From Tupaia tana (lineage: Eukaryota; Chordata; Mammalia; Scandentia; Tupaiidae), in assembly GCA_026018925.1 (NCBI GenBank), contig JAKSZU010000020.1:42253102-42317101 (forward strand): a stretch of 64,000 nucleotides of DNA, in the 5' to 3' direction. Shown piece after piece: positions 1-9,912 of this stretch (positions are counted from its first letter, which is position 1; every line of letters begins with the position of its first letter). The notes beneath the pieces were generated by a model. It was not told the DNA's origin. It was given only the letters and a program-made list of their open reading frames with translations, and searched no databases. The translations under genes were made by a program, and so were the position numbers.

Positions 1-165
1 AAACATCCGCTGGGCGCAGGTGCGTGTTTTCCCCAAATCCCAGGAGAATGGAGGAGGGATTACGGGCTGGCCCACCTCCAGAGGACGATTTCTCACTTTC
101 TCTCTCTCTCTCTCTCTCCAGCAAGGGCACATGTGCTGTGGCAAAATCTTTTTTTTTTTAATTGT
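1..165 (+). mobile_element. tRNA-derived SINE, type L, 3' part (cut by the window edge)
   Basis: Starts inside the middle module (GGAGAATGGAGGAGGGATTA), then a CT run and GTGCTGTGGCAAAATC before poly(T)/A. Lies in an MCCC1 intron just ahead of the exon at 262. Confidence 0.75.
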
Positions 166-261
166 TTTTTTATACATTGCGTTTTGAACATACTAATGAC
201 AAAGAATTGATTCTGAAATCACCGTTCGTTTATTTTAAAGGTCTTATTTTCTGTTTTGCAG

Positions 262-399
262 ATTGAAGACAGGACGTTCCACGTCCTGGGTGACCTCTAC
301 AGTGAAGGAGGCTGCACGTTCCTGAAGTGCTCTGTGAACGGAGTTGTCAGCAAAGCGAAGCTGATTGTCCTGGGAAACACCGTTCACCTGTTTTCCATG
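262..399 (+). CDS. MCCC1: MCCC1 coding exon (internal): region before the biotinyl domain
   Basis: Reads in phase 0 from an AG acceptor (260-261, pyrimidine-rich tract before it) to a GT donor at 400. It gives 46 residues beginning [17 protein letters not shown] and ending NTVHLFSM. This matches the stretch of the 3-methylcrotonyl-CoA carboxylase alpha subunit between the biotin carboxylase core and the C-terminal biotinyl domain. The enzyme carboxylates 3-methylcrotonyl-CoA in mitochondrial leucine breakdown. The exon length and phase match the human exon as I recall it. The last codon is Met where I recall Lys in human. The coding frame stays open past the donor to 735, but the splice site and the following exons show the exon ends at 399. 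Earlier exons lie left of the window. Confidence 0.93.
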
Positions 400-947
400 G
401 TAGCGTCTCCTTTTATAACATCGCTCTTGCAGCATGGGAGGAAAGTGCGCCACCAGAGGCGTTCCACTGACAGACCAGGCCCAGGCTGCTCTGACCTCTG
501 TGACCTTCCTTCCCCGGGGCTCCCTCTCCGCTCCCCGTTCCTGCCCTCGCAGCTCTCCATTCGCGCCTCTGTGCCCTCAGTCTCCCCGACAGACGCACCC
601 GCTTTCCACGTGGGTCTAGAAGTAAATGCTCACTCTTGTCGAGCATCTCCCTGCCCAGCGTTCGGCACCGTCTCAGGGCTCCGACGTCTGGACACTTTTC
701 CCCAGCCCCGCCCCCCGACCTTGGGGTCCTGGTGATGTGGAGGAGGTGACCACTGGGACAGGAGTCTGTGGCCCTCGGAGGAGGCGGAGAGGACGAAGGC
801 AGAGGGGGTTAGTGGTCTCTCGGCTGTCAGAGGGCTGTCAGAGTAGGCTTTGCGTGGTCTTCATTAACAGCTTGTTGCTCAGAAAGTTCTTCCGGTTCTC
901 CCCGGGCAGAAGGAGAAAATGGATTATTAAATATTCTGTGGGCTCAG
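400..947. other. MCCC1 intron, no recognised feature
   Basis: GC-rich intronic sequence after the donor at 400. I see no repeat or exon in it. Confidence 0.6.
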
Positions 948-1120
948 GGCCGGCAGGTGGCATGGTGGTTAAGGGCGCTGGACTCCTACATGGCTGACCA
1001 TGGCTCAAGTCCTGGACCTGGTGGCTGTCTTTCTCACTTTCTTTCTCTCTCTCACTGTCCCTCGTTGGTCAAATTAAAATTAAATAAATAAAGTTTAAAA
1101 TAATTGCTTAAAAAAATACA
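948..1120 (+). mobile_element. SINE, type S
   Basis: Head GGCCGGCAGGTGGCATGGTGG, B-box-like GGCTCAAGTCC, CT run, then TTGGTCAAATTAAAATTAAA and an A-rich tail. Confidence 0.85.
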
Positions 1121-1296
1121 GTGCGGCCTCTTGGGAGTGTTCTCACGTTCAGGAACCATCTTACTGGTCACAGTAGTTTGTGATGAGGGGTCGTCAGTGT
1201 TCTAGTCACTGAATGGCTGTGTCTGGAGTTGGTATGAGGCCACCGGACTGGGCACTCCTGTCCAATCAGCCTTGCTATAACAATGTGGTGGTAGAA

Positions 1297-1506
1297 GGGT
1301 CTAATGGGGTGGTGAAGAACATGCATGTGGGACGTGAAGCTGCTGGGTTCAAGTCCTGGCCATGCCATTTAACAGTTGTGTGATGTGGGGCAGTTAAACT
1401 CCCTGGGCTTCAGTCCCCATCCATAAACAGGAGTGGCACTGCTACCTACCTCACGGAGTTGGGACAATTAAGGACATAATTATACACATGTTAAGAACAG
1501 CCCCTG
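1297..1506 (+). repeat. MIR element
   Basis: Follows the MIR order: GGTTCAAGTCCTGGC, TGCCATTTAACAGTTGTGTG, a CTGGGCTTCAGT core, CTACCTACCTCA and a TTAAGAACAG-type tail. Old and diverged. Confidence 0.75.
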
Positions 1507-1507
1507 G

Positions 1508-2040
1508 AGGGGCCAGCAAGTGGTGTGGTGGTTAAGGCACTGGATCACGCATGACAGACACCACAGTTCCAGTCCCAGACTGGGCTGCTTGAAAATCACG
1601 CCAGGAGGGACCAGCAGTTAGCGTAATGGCTATGTCGCTGGACTCCCACGTAGTCGACCGCGGTTCGAGTCCCGGACCCGGCGGCTTAAACTCACGCCGG
1701 GCGCGTGTGCGTGCGTGCCCAAGATCCCGAGAGGAGAATGGAGGAGAAGGGATTGCGGCGTGGCCATCCCCCCTGGGGGGTGATTTCCTGCTTTCTATCT
1801 CTCTGTCTCTCTCTGTCTGTCTGGCGAGCGCACGCGCCCTATAGCAAAAACCTCTCAAAAAAAAAAAATCACGCCAGGCACGTGTGCATGCATGCCCAGA
1901 TCCTAAAAGAAAGTGGAGGAGAAGGGGTTGTGGCGTGGCCATCGCCCCGGGGGGTGGGTTCTCATTCTTCCTCTCACTGTCTCTCTGGTAAGCGCAATCA
2001 CCCTGTGGAAAAACAAAGCAAAACAAAACAAAGCCTGGCG
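1508..2040 (+). mobile_element. Older type L SINE split by a younger one
   Basis: Head GGGGCCAGCAAGTGG at 1508. The body resumes at about 1879 with CACGTGTGCATGCATGCCCAG and the GGTGGGTTCTC module. Interrupted at 1606-1864, with AAAATCACGCCAGG on both sides. Confidence 0.8.
1606..1864 (+). mobile_element. Young type L SINE nested in an older copy
   Basis: Nearly ideal copy with intact CpGs (GTCGACCGCGGTTCGAGTCC). TSD AAAATCACGCCAGG at 1592-1605 and 1865-1878. Lies within an MCCC1 intron. Confidence 0.92.
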
Positions 2041-2086
2041 TAGACCGGGCGCGCGATAGTGGGGATGCCAGTAAGAAACGGCTGCC

Positions 2087-2235
2087 AGGGCCCGCAGGCG
2101 GTGCGGTGTGCTGGGTGAGGCACTGAGCCCCGACGTGACTGGCCGCGTGCTCTCTCACCTTTCCTCTCTCTCTCTGTCTCGGACTGGTGATAAGACATGC
2201 TCTAAAGCAAATTTTAAAGTAATAGTTGATAATTA
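2087..2235 (+). mobile_element. SINE, type M, old
   Basis: Head GGCCCGCAGGCGGTGCGGTG, no middle module, end GACATGCTCTAAAGCAAATTT. Confidence 0.65.
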
Positions 2236-2318
2236 AAATGAAATAAGTAAATGTTTTTTCTAAATGGCTTTTGGATCGTGGCAGCCTGTTAGCTACAAGT
2301 TATATACTTTAGTTATTT

Positions 2319-2497
2319 TTAAAGAATTATTTAATTCCATTTGCTATTATTATCATTATTATTATTATTTGAATTTGGCCAAACAGAGAGAGAGAGAAAG
2401 GGAAAGCCAGAAGGCAAGCTTCCAGGTCCAGGACTCGAACCATGGTCGGCCACATGGGAATCCAGCACCTTTAACCACCACACCACCTGCTGGCCCC
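2319..2497 (-). mobile_element. SINE, type S
   Basis: Reverse-strand tail TAAAGAATTATTTAATTCC, then TTTGGCCAAACAG, reversed B box ACTCGAACCATGG, and head ending CCTGCTGGCCCC. Confidence 0.85.
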
Positions 2498-2751
2498 TAT
2501 TTTTTTTTTTTTAAGAGATTTTTGCTATAGGGCGCATGTGCTTGCCAGAGAGACAGAGACAGAGAACAAAAAGTCATCCCCTGGGGTGATAGCCACGCCA
2601 CAATCCCTTCTCCTCCGTCCTCCTCTTGGGATTTTGGGAACGCACACATACATGCCCAGAGTGAGTTTTAAGTCACCGGGTCTGGGACTCGAATCGCAGT
2701 TGACTAAGTGGGTGTCCAGCGATGTAACCAGTATGCCATCTGCTGGTCCCT
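2498..2751 (-). mobile_element. SINE, type L
   Basis: Begins with poly(T) and GAGATTTTTGCTATAGGGCGC, contains CAATCCCTTCTCCTCC, ends CATCTGCTGGTCCC. Abuts the previous SINE. Confidence 0.88.
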
Positions 2752-2802
2752 ACCCTTTAATTTTTTAAATCCCCTATGAGGCATGTATACCATGAATCAT
2801 TT

Positions 2803-3037
2803 GTATTTGGGGGGGGAGGTTTAGAGTTTTTTGGTTGGTATAGGGCGTGTGTGCTCGCCAGAAAAAGACGGGGGAAGGCCATGCTGCAATCCCTTGTCCT
2901 CCATTCTCCCCTCAGGATCTTGGGCACAAACACACACGTGCCTGGTGTGAGTTTATGCCACTGGGTCCGGGACTCAAACTGCGTTCCACTACATGGGAGT
3001 CCAGCGACATAGCCATGACCCGTCTGCTGGTCCCTAC
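2803..3037 (-). mobile_element. SINE, type L
   Basis: TATAGGGCGTGTGTGCTCGCC, middle module CTCCATTCTCCCCTCAGGATC, end GTCTGCTGGTCCC. Confidence 0.82.
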
Positions 3038-3052
3038 CTTGAGTTATTTGTA

Positions 3053-3115
3053 ATGGGAAACCGAGGCTGAGAGGGGCTTAGTCACTTGCTCGAAGTCACC
3101 AGGCTAGATCCGAGC
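3053..3115 (-). repeat. MIR fragment
   Basis: GAAACCGAGGCTGAGAGGGG ... GTCACTTGCTCGAAGTCACC is the classic reverse-strand MIR core. Upstream of the MCCC1 exon at 3521. Confidence 0.7.
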
Positions 3116-3520
3116 CTTCGTTCGTTGTTTCGTAGCAGGTTTCCGAGCTGATGGGACTCACCCCGCAGAGCAGGAGCGGTGGAGGGCCCAGGAGGGACGT
3201 GGGAGCAGCCGGGCAGTGCGCTGTGGGAAGAAGGGGGGTGGAGTGCGCGGCTGAGACGCCGGGCGGGAGGCCGCTCCCTGCCTCGGTGTCCGCGGTTGGA
3301 GCAGGAGCATGGGCTGAGGGGACACGGGGGCAGGGAGCGTGCACAGGGGTCCGCTCAGCAGAGTGAGCGGGGAAGCCCTGTGGTTCGGAGCGGCCGGGGC
3401 CCCTGGGCCTGTTGGCTAGGCTTAGCGAACAGCTGGGACAGAGGTCAGAGGTCAGTGCCGAGCGTGCCAAGTGCAGCGGCAGGTCTCGGTTATCTTACTT
3501 GCTGTCCGTCCTCGTCACAG

Positions 3521-3628
3521 GAAGGGAGCATAGAGATCGGCACTCCAGTCCCGAAGTACTTGTCACCGGCCAGCGCAGGAGGTGCTCAGGGCGATGCCAT
3601 CGCTCCTATGACCGGGACCGTCGAGAAG
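3521..3628 (+). CDS. MCCC1: MCCC1 coding exon: linker and start of the biotinyl (BCCP-like) domain
   Basis: Phase 0 exon of 36 codons between CTCGTCACAG (acceptor) and GTAACC (donor at 3629). It begins [16 protein letters not shown] and ends [16 protein letters not shown] is the conserved first strand of biotinyl/lipoyl domains. The preceding Ser/Ala/Gly-rich stretch is the variable linker that lets the biotin arm swing between the carboxylase and transferase sites. Phases join cleanly to the exons on either side. Confidence 0.93.
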
Positions 3629-3807
3629 GTAACCGTGTGCCATCGCAGTGTGACGCTCGGGGACGTCTAGTCCGTGTCTTTGTCGAACTCTGTCACGGTA
3701 CCCTCCCCGTCTGAATCGTGCCTCGGCAAAGTGCTCCTTCCAAGACGGTCCGAGGCTCTATTGTAGCTTCAAGTCCTCCTCAGTCTTCAGCGAGGTGCCC
3801 ACCTACC

Positions 3808-4064
3808 CGGGGCCAGCCGGGGCACGGCAGCTACACCCCTGGACTCCCACGTGGCCGACTGCTGGAGTCTCGGACTCCCGGCTTGAAAACCATGCCAGGC
3901 GCACGTGCGTGTGTGCTCGGGATCCTGGGAGGAGAATGGAGGAGAAGGGCTTGGCCGTCCCCCTCGGGGCGTGGTTTCTCTCTTTTTCTCTCACTGTCTC
4001 AGTCTCTCTCTCTCTCTCTCTCTGGCGAGCATATGTAATCTAAAGTGAAAAAAAAAAAAAGAAA
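3808..4064 (+). mobile_element. SINE, type L
   Basis: GGGGCCAGCCGGGGCACGGC head, GGAGAATGGAGGAGAAGGGC module, CT run, poly(A) at 4049. Confidence 0.78.
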
Positions 4065-4182
4065 AAGAAGAAAATACCCATTTACCTAATTTCTGATAAA
4101 GACTGCTCTTTTTGAAGGTGCAAATTTAGATCAAAGTACAAATAATCCAAATTGCCTTTTTATGATTAAAATGTAACATTAA

Positions 4183-4436
4183 GGGACAAGCAGGTGGTGT
4201 GGTGATTAAGGCACTGGACTCCCACATGGCCAACTGTGGTTCAAGTCCTGGATCTGGTGGCTTGAAAAATACACCACATGTGTGTGCATATGTGCCTAAA
4301 ATCCCAGGAGAATGAAGGGGAGGGGACTACACTGTGGCTGTCCCCCTGGAGGGTGGTTTCTCTCTTTCTCTCTCTCTGGCTCTCTCTGGCAAGCACGTGC
4401 ATTTAAAAGTAAACTTTAAAAATTAAAATAATAAAA
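4183..4436 (+). mobile_element. SINE, type L
   Basis: GGGACAAGCAGGTGGTGTGG head, GGTTCAAGTCC B box, middle module partly rearranged, GCAAGCACGTGCATTTAAAAG end. Confidence 0.82.
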
Positions 4437-4454
4437 TGTAACACCAAGCATTAT

Positions 4455-4704
4455 CAAAAAGGCTATTTTTATTATTTTTATTTTATCATCATTATTACCA
4501 GAAGGCTTGCACATTTACTGGAGGAAGACAGAGAGGGAGAGAGCACCCCCCTCTCCTGTCTCCTCCCTCCCTCCGACCTGCCGGGGTTTTGGACACACCT
4601 GCACACACAGTTGGTACTTTTTCAAGCCACCCTTGCAGGGATTAGAATTATAGTCAGCTGTGCGGGGTCTAGCTCCCTTAGCCACTACGCCACGAGGTGG
4701 CCCC
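4455..4704 (-). mobile_element. SINE, type L, old
   Basis: Ends GCCACTACGCCACGAGGTGGC, a reversed tRNA-like head. Middle module strongly diverged. Confidence 0.65.
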
Positions 4705-4837
4705 AGGAAGATTGTGTCAATGCTAAATTAGCAAACAGTTTTGTTTTGAGATAATGACATTTTCTGTAATGTGCACTTGCATTTGTGTTAAAATAACACG
4801 CGAAAGGCCGCACTTGCCAAGCACAGCGTGGTTCGGT

Positions 4838-5177
4838 GCGGAATGCAGTGTGTGTTCACCTGCTGATCCGAAGCCCGTACACTGGGCAGTCCATAAGCAA
4901 CAGAAGTGTGCTTCTCATGGTTCTGGAGGCTGAGCGATCCCAGGTCAAAGCGCCCACGGGTTTGGTGTCCCGTGTGGACCCCTTCTCTGGTTCCCTAAGT
5001 AACTGTCTTCTCTGTGTTCGCGGATGGTGGAGGGGGGGGCTCTCTTGTAAGGTCACTAACCCACACGCGAGGGCAGGCCTAGTCATTTCCCAAAGGCCCC
5101 ACCGCTAAATACCGTCACTTTGGGGGTTAGGATTTCACCCTATGAACTTGAGGGGAACACAAACATTAAGATAGCAC
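4838..5177 (-). mobile_element. MaLR (MLT1-like) LTR
   Basis: On the minus strand it reads as a MaLR LTR: TGCTATCTTAATGTTTGTG start, CCTAACCCCCAAAGTGACGG, GGTGGGGCCTTTGGGA, then CCAGAACCATGAGAAGC near the 3' end. Solitary old copy of an ERVL-related LTR with no internal viral genes. Confidence 0.75.
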
Positions 5178-5179
5178 AT

Positions 5180-5390
5180 TGGAACAGCAGGTGGCATAAT
5201 GGTTACATCGCTGGACTTCCACATAGTTGACCACAGTTTGAGTCCTGGACCCGGTGGCTTAAAACTCACGCCCGGCACATGTGTCCAAGATCCCAGGAGA
5301 ATGGAGGAGACGGGACTGCGGTGTGGCCATGCCCCCAGGGGGTGATTTCTCGCTTTCTGTCTCTCTCAGTCTCCCCGGCAAGTGCATTAC
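5180..5390 (+). mobile_element. SINE, type L
   Basis: GGAACAGCAGGTGGCATAATGG head, GATCCCAGGAGAATGG module, ends at GGCAAGTGCATTA without a clear poly(A). Inserted just after the MaLR LTR. Confidence 0.78.
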
Positions 5391-5445
5391 ACATAATTCT
5401 AATTTGTACCAGAGTAGAATTAAACAGGCCAATTCCATTTTTCCA

Positions 5446-5707
5446 CATTTTTTTTTTTTTTGGAGAGGTTTTTGCTATAGGGCACGTGTGCTCGCCAGAC
5501 AGACAGAGACAGAGAGACAGAAAGCGAGAAATCACCCCCCGGGGGGGGATGGCCACGCCGCAATCCCTTCTCCTCCATTCTCCTCTCAGGATCTTGGGCA
5601 CGCACGCACACGCGCCTGGCATGAGTTTAAGCCACCGGGTCCAGGACTTGAACGTTTCAACTACGTGGGAGTCCAGTGACATAGCCATTATGCCAACTGC
5701 TGGTCCC
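5446..5707 (-). mobile_element. SINE, type L
   Basis: Poly(T), GAGAGGTTTTTGCTATAGGG, AATCACCCCCCGGGG, end CAACTGCTGGTCCC. Lies about 200 bases upstream of the biotin-lysine exon. Confidence 0.9.
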
Positions 5708-5901
5708 TCCACAACATTTTTGAAGCCCCTTCATGCAGAGTGGATGTCTTGGGATGGGGACAGGGACTGAGCAGGGCCGCCTGGTGACAGTTCATTAGTC
5801 TCTGGCGGGACGCCGCCCACGTAGGCCCACTCCCGCTCTGTATGCTGCGAGCCACACCGAGGACTGCCAGGCTTGTACCAACCTGCCCTCTGCCTGTCTA
5901 G

Positions 5902-5973
5902 GTGCTGGTGAAAGTCGGAGACAGAGTCAAAGCTGGGGACTCGCTAGTGGTGATGATCGCCATGAAGATGGAG
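5902..5973 (+). CDS. MCCC1: MCCC1 coding exon carrying the biotin-attachment lysine
   Basis: Phase 0 exon of 24 codons: acceptor CTGTCTAG ending at 5901, donor GTAAGC at 5974. The peptide ends VVMIAMKME, the biotinylation motif (A)MKM of biotin carboxyl carrier domains. The acceptor lysine codon is AAG at 5965-5967. The intron after the motif splits the domain just before the His that normally follows (MKMEH). Without this exon the enzyme could not be biotinylated, so it is the functional signature of the gene. Confidence 0.95.
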
Positions 5974-6318
5974 GTAAGCCAGGGCTCCTCCCTGGACCTT
6001 GGGGACTGTTCGACCTCATTGTTCTTTTGCTGTATGTTAAGACTTCATCTCATTTTAATAATTAAGAGCCCTGGATTGACTAAGCATTGATTACAGGAAA
6101 TAAAACCAATCCATCTTTCATGTAAACACATTTTCATCCTAATTTTGTGAAACCACCCACAGCTGTCACTTTTTATTCTGATGTCAATGAACCTGCCAGT
6201 AGCTCCGTATCAGGCAGTGACCCAACTGAAGTCTGAGCTCGAGATCCGAGCGTCAGTGTCAGAGTGAAAACACCTCAGTCGGATGAAGTGAGCTGTTTAG
6301 GGGTTTTAGATGGTTGGG

Positions 6319-6571
6319 AGTTCTTTTCTTTTTTAGGAGGTTTTTGCTCTAGGGCGTGCACTACTGGAGACAGAGGTAGGGAGAGGGAAAATGAGAAATC
6401 ACCCCTCAGGGGAGATGGCTACACTCAATCCCTTCTCCTCCACTCTCCTCCCAGGCCTTGGGCACACACACACACCTGGCATGAGTTTTACGCCATCAGG
6501 GCCAGGACTCGAACTGCGGTCAGCCATGTGGGAGTCCAGCAATGTAACCACTATGCCATCTGCTGGCCCCT
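6319..6571 (-). mobile_element. SINE, type L
   Basis: AGGAGGTTTTTGCTCTAGGGC start, CATCTGCTGGCCCC end. GATGGTTGG lies on both sides (about 6309 and 6572), a likely TSD. Confidence 0.83.
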
Positions 6572-6582
6572 GATGGTTGGAA

Positions 6583-7020
6583 ATTTTAGGACAGTGGGTC
6601 TTAACCCTGGCCAGATAACTCCATCACATCCTCAGACCAATTGGGTGGGCTCTCCTGGGGTAGGTCTCAAGGACCAGTGCTTTTTTTTTTTTCTTTTTCT
6701 TTTTTTGGAGAGGTTTCTGCTATAGGGCGCGTGCGCTCGCCAGACAGACAGAGAGAGACAGAGAGACAGAAAGCAGGAAATCACCCCCCAGGGGGGATGG
6801 CCACACTACAATCCCTTCTCCTCCATTCTCCTCTCGGGATCTTGGGCACGCACGCACACGCGCCCGGCGTGAGTTTAAGCCACCGGGCCCGGGACTCGAA
6901 CCGCGGTCGACTACGTGGGAGTCCAGCGACATAGCCATTACGCTAACTGCTGGTCCTGGACCAGTGCTTTTTAAAAGCTTCCCAGGGGAGCGTCTGAGGT
7001 GACTCATGTGAAGCTGGAGG
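6583..7020 (+). repeat. hAT-like (MER5-type) element split by a SINE
   Basis: Left part ACAGTGGGTCTTAACCCTGG with CAGACCAATTGGGTGG. After the SINE it resumes TTTAAAAGCTTCCCAGGGGAG. These fit ancient MER5-type nonautonomous DNA transposons. Family name from memory. Confidence 0.5.
6686..6957 (-). mobile_element. Young type L SINE inside the MER5-like element
   Basis: Intact CpGs (GGACTCGAACCGCGGTCGAC). TSD GGACCAGTGCTTTTT at 6671-6685 and 6958-6972. Confidence 0.92.
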
Positions 7021-7286
7021 AGGGTCCTCTAGCCAGACTAGAGCTCCCCAAGCGTGTCCTTGGGTAGGCTACTGGTGTGTCCAGGAATGGACTCCAGTCA
7101 GCCCAAACACACCATCAACATCTTGCCATTTTCTCTGTGCTGTGCTTTTGTTAAAAGTTGAGAACTAAGAGTCAGGGGAACAACTGGCGACACTGTTGGG
7201 TTCCCACGCCTCTCTGGACTTGCTATAGACTCAGGTCCTCACAGCACTGACCGCTGTGCGTCTGTCGGGTCTGTCTGTCTCCACAG

Positions 7287-7412
7287 CACACCATTAAGGC
7301 TCCGAAGGACGGCACGGTGAAGCAGGTGCTCTGCAGGGAGGGCACCCAGGCCAGCAGACACGCGCCGCTGGTACAGCTGGGGGACGAGGCTGGCGAGGCC
7401 GGACCCGAGTAA
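7287..7412 (+). CDS. MCCC1: MCCC1 terminal coding exon with stop codon
   Basis: Acceptor GTCTCCACAG ends at 7286. The exon encodes 41 residues, HTIKAPKDGTVKQV ... EAGEAGPE, and stops with TAA at 7410-7412. APKDGTV is the second half of the biotinyl-domain hairpin after the biotin lysine. The acidic C-terminal tail is one residue shorter than the human tail as I recall it and diverged in sequence, as expected for an unconserved end. The four exons in the window together give 147 C-terminal residues. Confidence 0.94.
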   Translation, partial: HTIKAPKDGTVKQVLCREGTQASRHAPLVQLGDEAGEAGPE

Positions 7413-7640
7413 GCCCCAGCCCAGACGTGGCCAACGGGGCCTCATCGCTGCGCCAAGAGGAGGATGTGCCTCTCGCTTTTCTTGTGGCTCTTCCCAGTGG
7501 CTGTTCCGTCACATGACTGTGTGGCTGCTAAAACCCTCTCAGATTTGAGAGTCTTGCGCTTGGGTCACAAAAATAATAAATTATCTCAAAGTAGTTCATA
7601 CTAATAAAATTCACTTATACTTTTTTATTGAAAACTAATG
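7413..7640 (+). other. MCCC1: MCCC1 3' untranslated region and cleavage site region
   Basis: Non-coding stretch after the MCCC1 stop. Two AATAAA hexamers (7575-7580 and 7603-7608) are followed by a T/GT-rich stretch (TTGTTTGTTTCTCC near 7640), a typical cleavage/polyadenylation arrangement. The 3' UTR would be short, about 180-220 bases. The exact cleavage position is inferred. Confidence 0.75.
7575..7608 (+). terminator. Poly(A) signals (two AATAAA hexamers) of MCCC1
   Basis: Two perfect AATAAA hexamers 28 bases apart, downstream of the MCCC1 stop and upstream of a GT-rich element. Either or both could be used. Confidence 0.75.
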
Positions 7641-8085
7641 TTGTTTGTTTCTCCCTCAAGTTTTATACACTGTAGTGTCCTTCAGGGAGGTTTCCAACTT
7701 AGAGATGATTGGAAGAGAGGTCATTTAACTAAACTCATTACCTCCCCGGTACAGAGCTAGTGAAATGGGAAGTAACTAGCTGCAGAAAAGTTGCCGTTCA
7801 GGTAAACCAGCCAACGTTTTGTTTCAGCAGAGCGCGACTTCCTGGGCCAGCTACAGACAGGATGTCATTTGTCTCTAGCCTTTGCCGTTAGAGGGCCTGC
7901 TGTCTAGATGCCTCCACCTTGTCCTTTCTGCACTGGCTGAAAAAAATGCACACACGTACATACATGTGTATGTGTAATATGCTAGAATATATTTTTATTA
8001 ATGTTTAATTTGGATAAATTTGAAAAACGTAACTTTACAGGGAGAGTGGGTGAGAGTAGGAAGTCTAGCTCTGCTGACTACTCTT
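7641..8085. other. Intergenic, no recognised feature
   Basis: Sequence just beyond the MCCC1 poly(A) site. AT-rich near 7970-8030 (ACATACATGTGTATGTG). Nothing identified. Confidence 0.5.
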
Positions 8086-8332
8086 TTTAAATTTCTCTTA
8101 GGTTTTATGCACAGGGCACACGCATTTACTGGAGAGACAAAGAGACAGAGAGTGAGAGGGTGAGAACTCACCCCCTCAGGTGGCTGGCCACACAGAGTCC
8201 CTGCTCCACTGTCGTCCTCAGTTTGGGCATGCAGTCACACAGGCATGATTTTCAAGCCACCTGGTCCGGGACTCAAACCGCAGTCGGCCATGTGGGAGTC
8301 CAGCACCCTAACCACATGCCACGTGCTGCCCC
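8086..8332 (-). mobile_element. SINE, type L, old
   Basis: TTTTATGCACAGGGCACACGC, ACTCACCCCCTCAGG, reversed B box GGGACTCAAACCGC, end CACGTGCTGCCCC. Confidence 0.75.
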
Positions 8333-8997
8333 ACCTACTTTTCTTCTCTGCAGAATGAACCTTTGTATTTACCGTTGTCTGGATTCCGTGTCACTGACAG
8401 CCGTGCGGCCTCTGCGCTGCCACCTGTCCGTCACGTGTTGAGTATTTGTTGAACTGAGCTATTGCTGAATTGCATCAGGCTAGGTTAAATGTTGCGAAGA
8501 ATGCCACGACATGTAAAAGATGATCTCTGGACTTTAACTGGGAAGAGTACACATTCTCGTGTCACAGGTTACGTGGGCCTTCACATCCGAACCTGCCTGC
8601 CTCCTGTGCCAGGGAAGCAGGCCCGTCGTCAGGGCAGTAGTGAGGAGGGCACCGCTTGTGAAATCAGGTGCCCAGTGCAGCTACAACCGACTGCAGACCT
8701 CGGAGTGTGTTCTCCCCAGCAGGGCGGGACGGGGTGTGCAGGAAGTGGGCATTCTGGCGCCGGGGGAGGGCGGTCCTGTGGCAGGAAGGAGTGCCTGGGG
8801 CAGGGGGGCGGTGGGAAGTGGAGACCAGAAATGAGGAAGGCTTCACTGCCGAAATGACAAGATGTGTTCTATGGCAGGGAGCAGATCTGCCCAGCTGGCG
8901 TGGAGGGTGGGTCCGGGATCTCCTACTGGCATATGGGACTGGCTGGTAGCTGGAAGGGAAGGTCTGCTTTGAGGTTTACCCTTGCAGTAGTGTTTAC
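8333..8997. other. Intergenic, no recognised feature
   Basis: GC-moderate sequence with no repeat I can name and no convincing exon. Confidence 0.5.
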
Positions 8998-9176
8998 ATT
9001 TTTTAAAGAATTATTTTATTTTATTTACTTATTCAATTATTTTCACTTGACCAGAGAAAGACAGACACACAGAGAGAAAGAAAGAGAGAGCAAGCCACCA
9101 GGTCCGGGACTCAAAACATGGTCAGCAATGTGGGAGTGTCCAGTGCCTTAACCACCACGCCGCCACCTGCTGGCCC
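8998..9176 (-). mobile_element. SINE, type S
   Basis: TTTTTTAAAGAATTATTTTA tail and CCTGCTGGCCC head. AGTGTTTACAT flanks both ends (TSD at about 8987 and 9177). Confidence 0.9.
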
Positions 9177-9413
9177 AGTGTTTACATCGAATTCATGTGC
9201 ATTTTAGCCGGGAAAGCAGTGATGATTTGGGGAAGTGTGTGTGGCTATATTAGAGCTCTTTTAGAAACATTGATATTATTTCACAGGTTGAACATCTGTA
9301 TATATCCTATAACCTAATACCCCACTTCTAGAAATGCACAAATACACTCGTGCACCATAAATGTTCAGAGTCACATCACCCATAATAACAAAGCACTGAA
9401 AAAGCTCAGAGTT

Positions 9414-9648
9414 GGGGTCAGCAGATGGCATAATGGATACGTTGCTGGACTCCCACACAGTCAACTGCAGTTCGAATCCTGGACCCAGCAGCTTAAACTC
9501 ATGTGTCTGTGCCCAAGATCCCAAGAAGAGAATGGAGGAGAAGGGATTGCAGCGTGGCCATCCCCCTGTCGGGTGATTTCTCGCTTTCTGTCTCTGACAA
9601 GTGCATGCACCCTACAGCAAAAATCTCTTAAAAAAAAAAAAAAAAGAA
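9414..9648 (+). mobile_element. SINE, type L
   Basis: TTGGGGTCAGCAGATGGCATAA head, B box GGTTCGAATCC-like, CCTACAGCAAAAATCTC end and poly(A). Confidence 0.87.
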
Positions 9649-9838
9649 AAAGATGAGGGTTGGTTGGCAGGTAAAGGGGTGCGTATGCTTTGTGCACAAG
9701 TGGGCTGCTGTGTAGCGACAGAACAGGGTAAGAGCAGCAACCTGAGTGACACACGCACTTCCTGGGAGACACACAGACCTCCAAAGTCAGCACCCTGGCA
9801 ACACAGCAGTCAGCGCACGCGTACTTGTGATGGAGCTA

Positions 9839-9912
9839 CTGGGCCGTCGGGGAAGTCAGGGCGCATTCTGCATAGAAAAACAGAAAACATCATGACTTTT
9901 TCAACAACTCAA
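9839..9912 (+). mobile_element. Palindromic MITE (mariner-type ends)
   Basis: Left arm CTGGGCCGTCGGGGAAGTCA pairs with right arm CATCATGACTTTTTCAACAA read in reverse. TA before the element (9837-9838). About 74 bp, the same plan as the copies at 14926 and 16492. Confidence 0.7.

Noticed and set aside
626-997. Open frame after the first MCCC1 exon
   Set aside because: Intronic; continues past a good splice donor into a SINE.
1606-1700. tRNA gene-like A and B boxes
   Set aside because: Repeated in over 100 copies with SINE bodies and tails; these are tRNA-derived SINE heads, not tRNA genes.
1532-2158. 208-codon minus-strand open frame
   Set aside because: Lies entirely across nested SINEs. 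The same peptides recur wherever type L SINEs occur (for example AQDPERRMEEKGLRR).
4838-5177. Possible intact endogenous retrovirus
   Set aside because: Only a solitary MaLR-type LTR. No gag, pol or env nearby on either strand.
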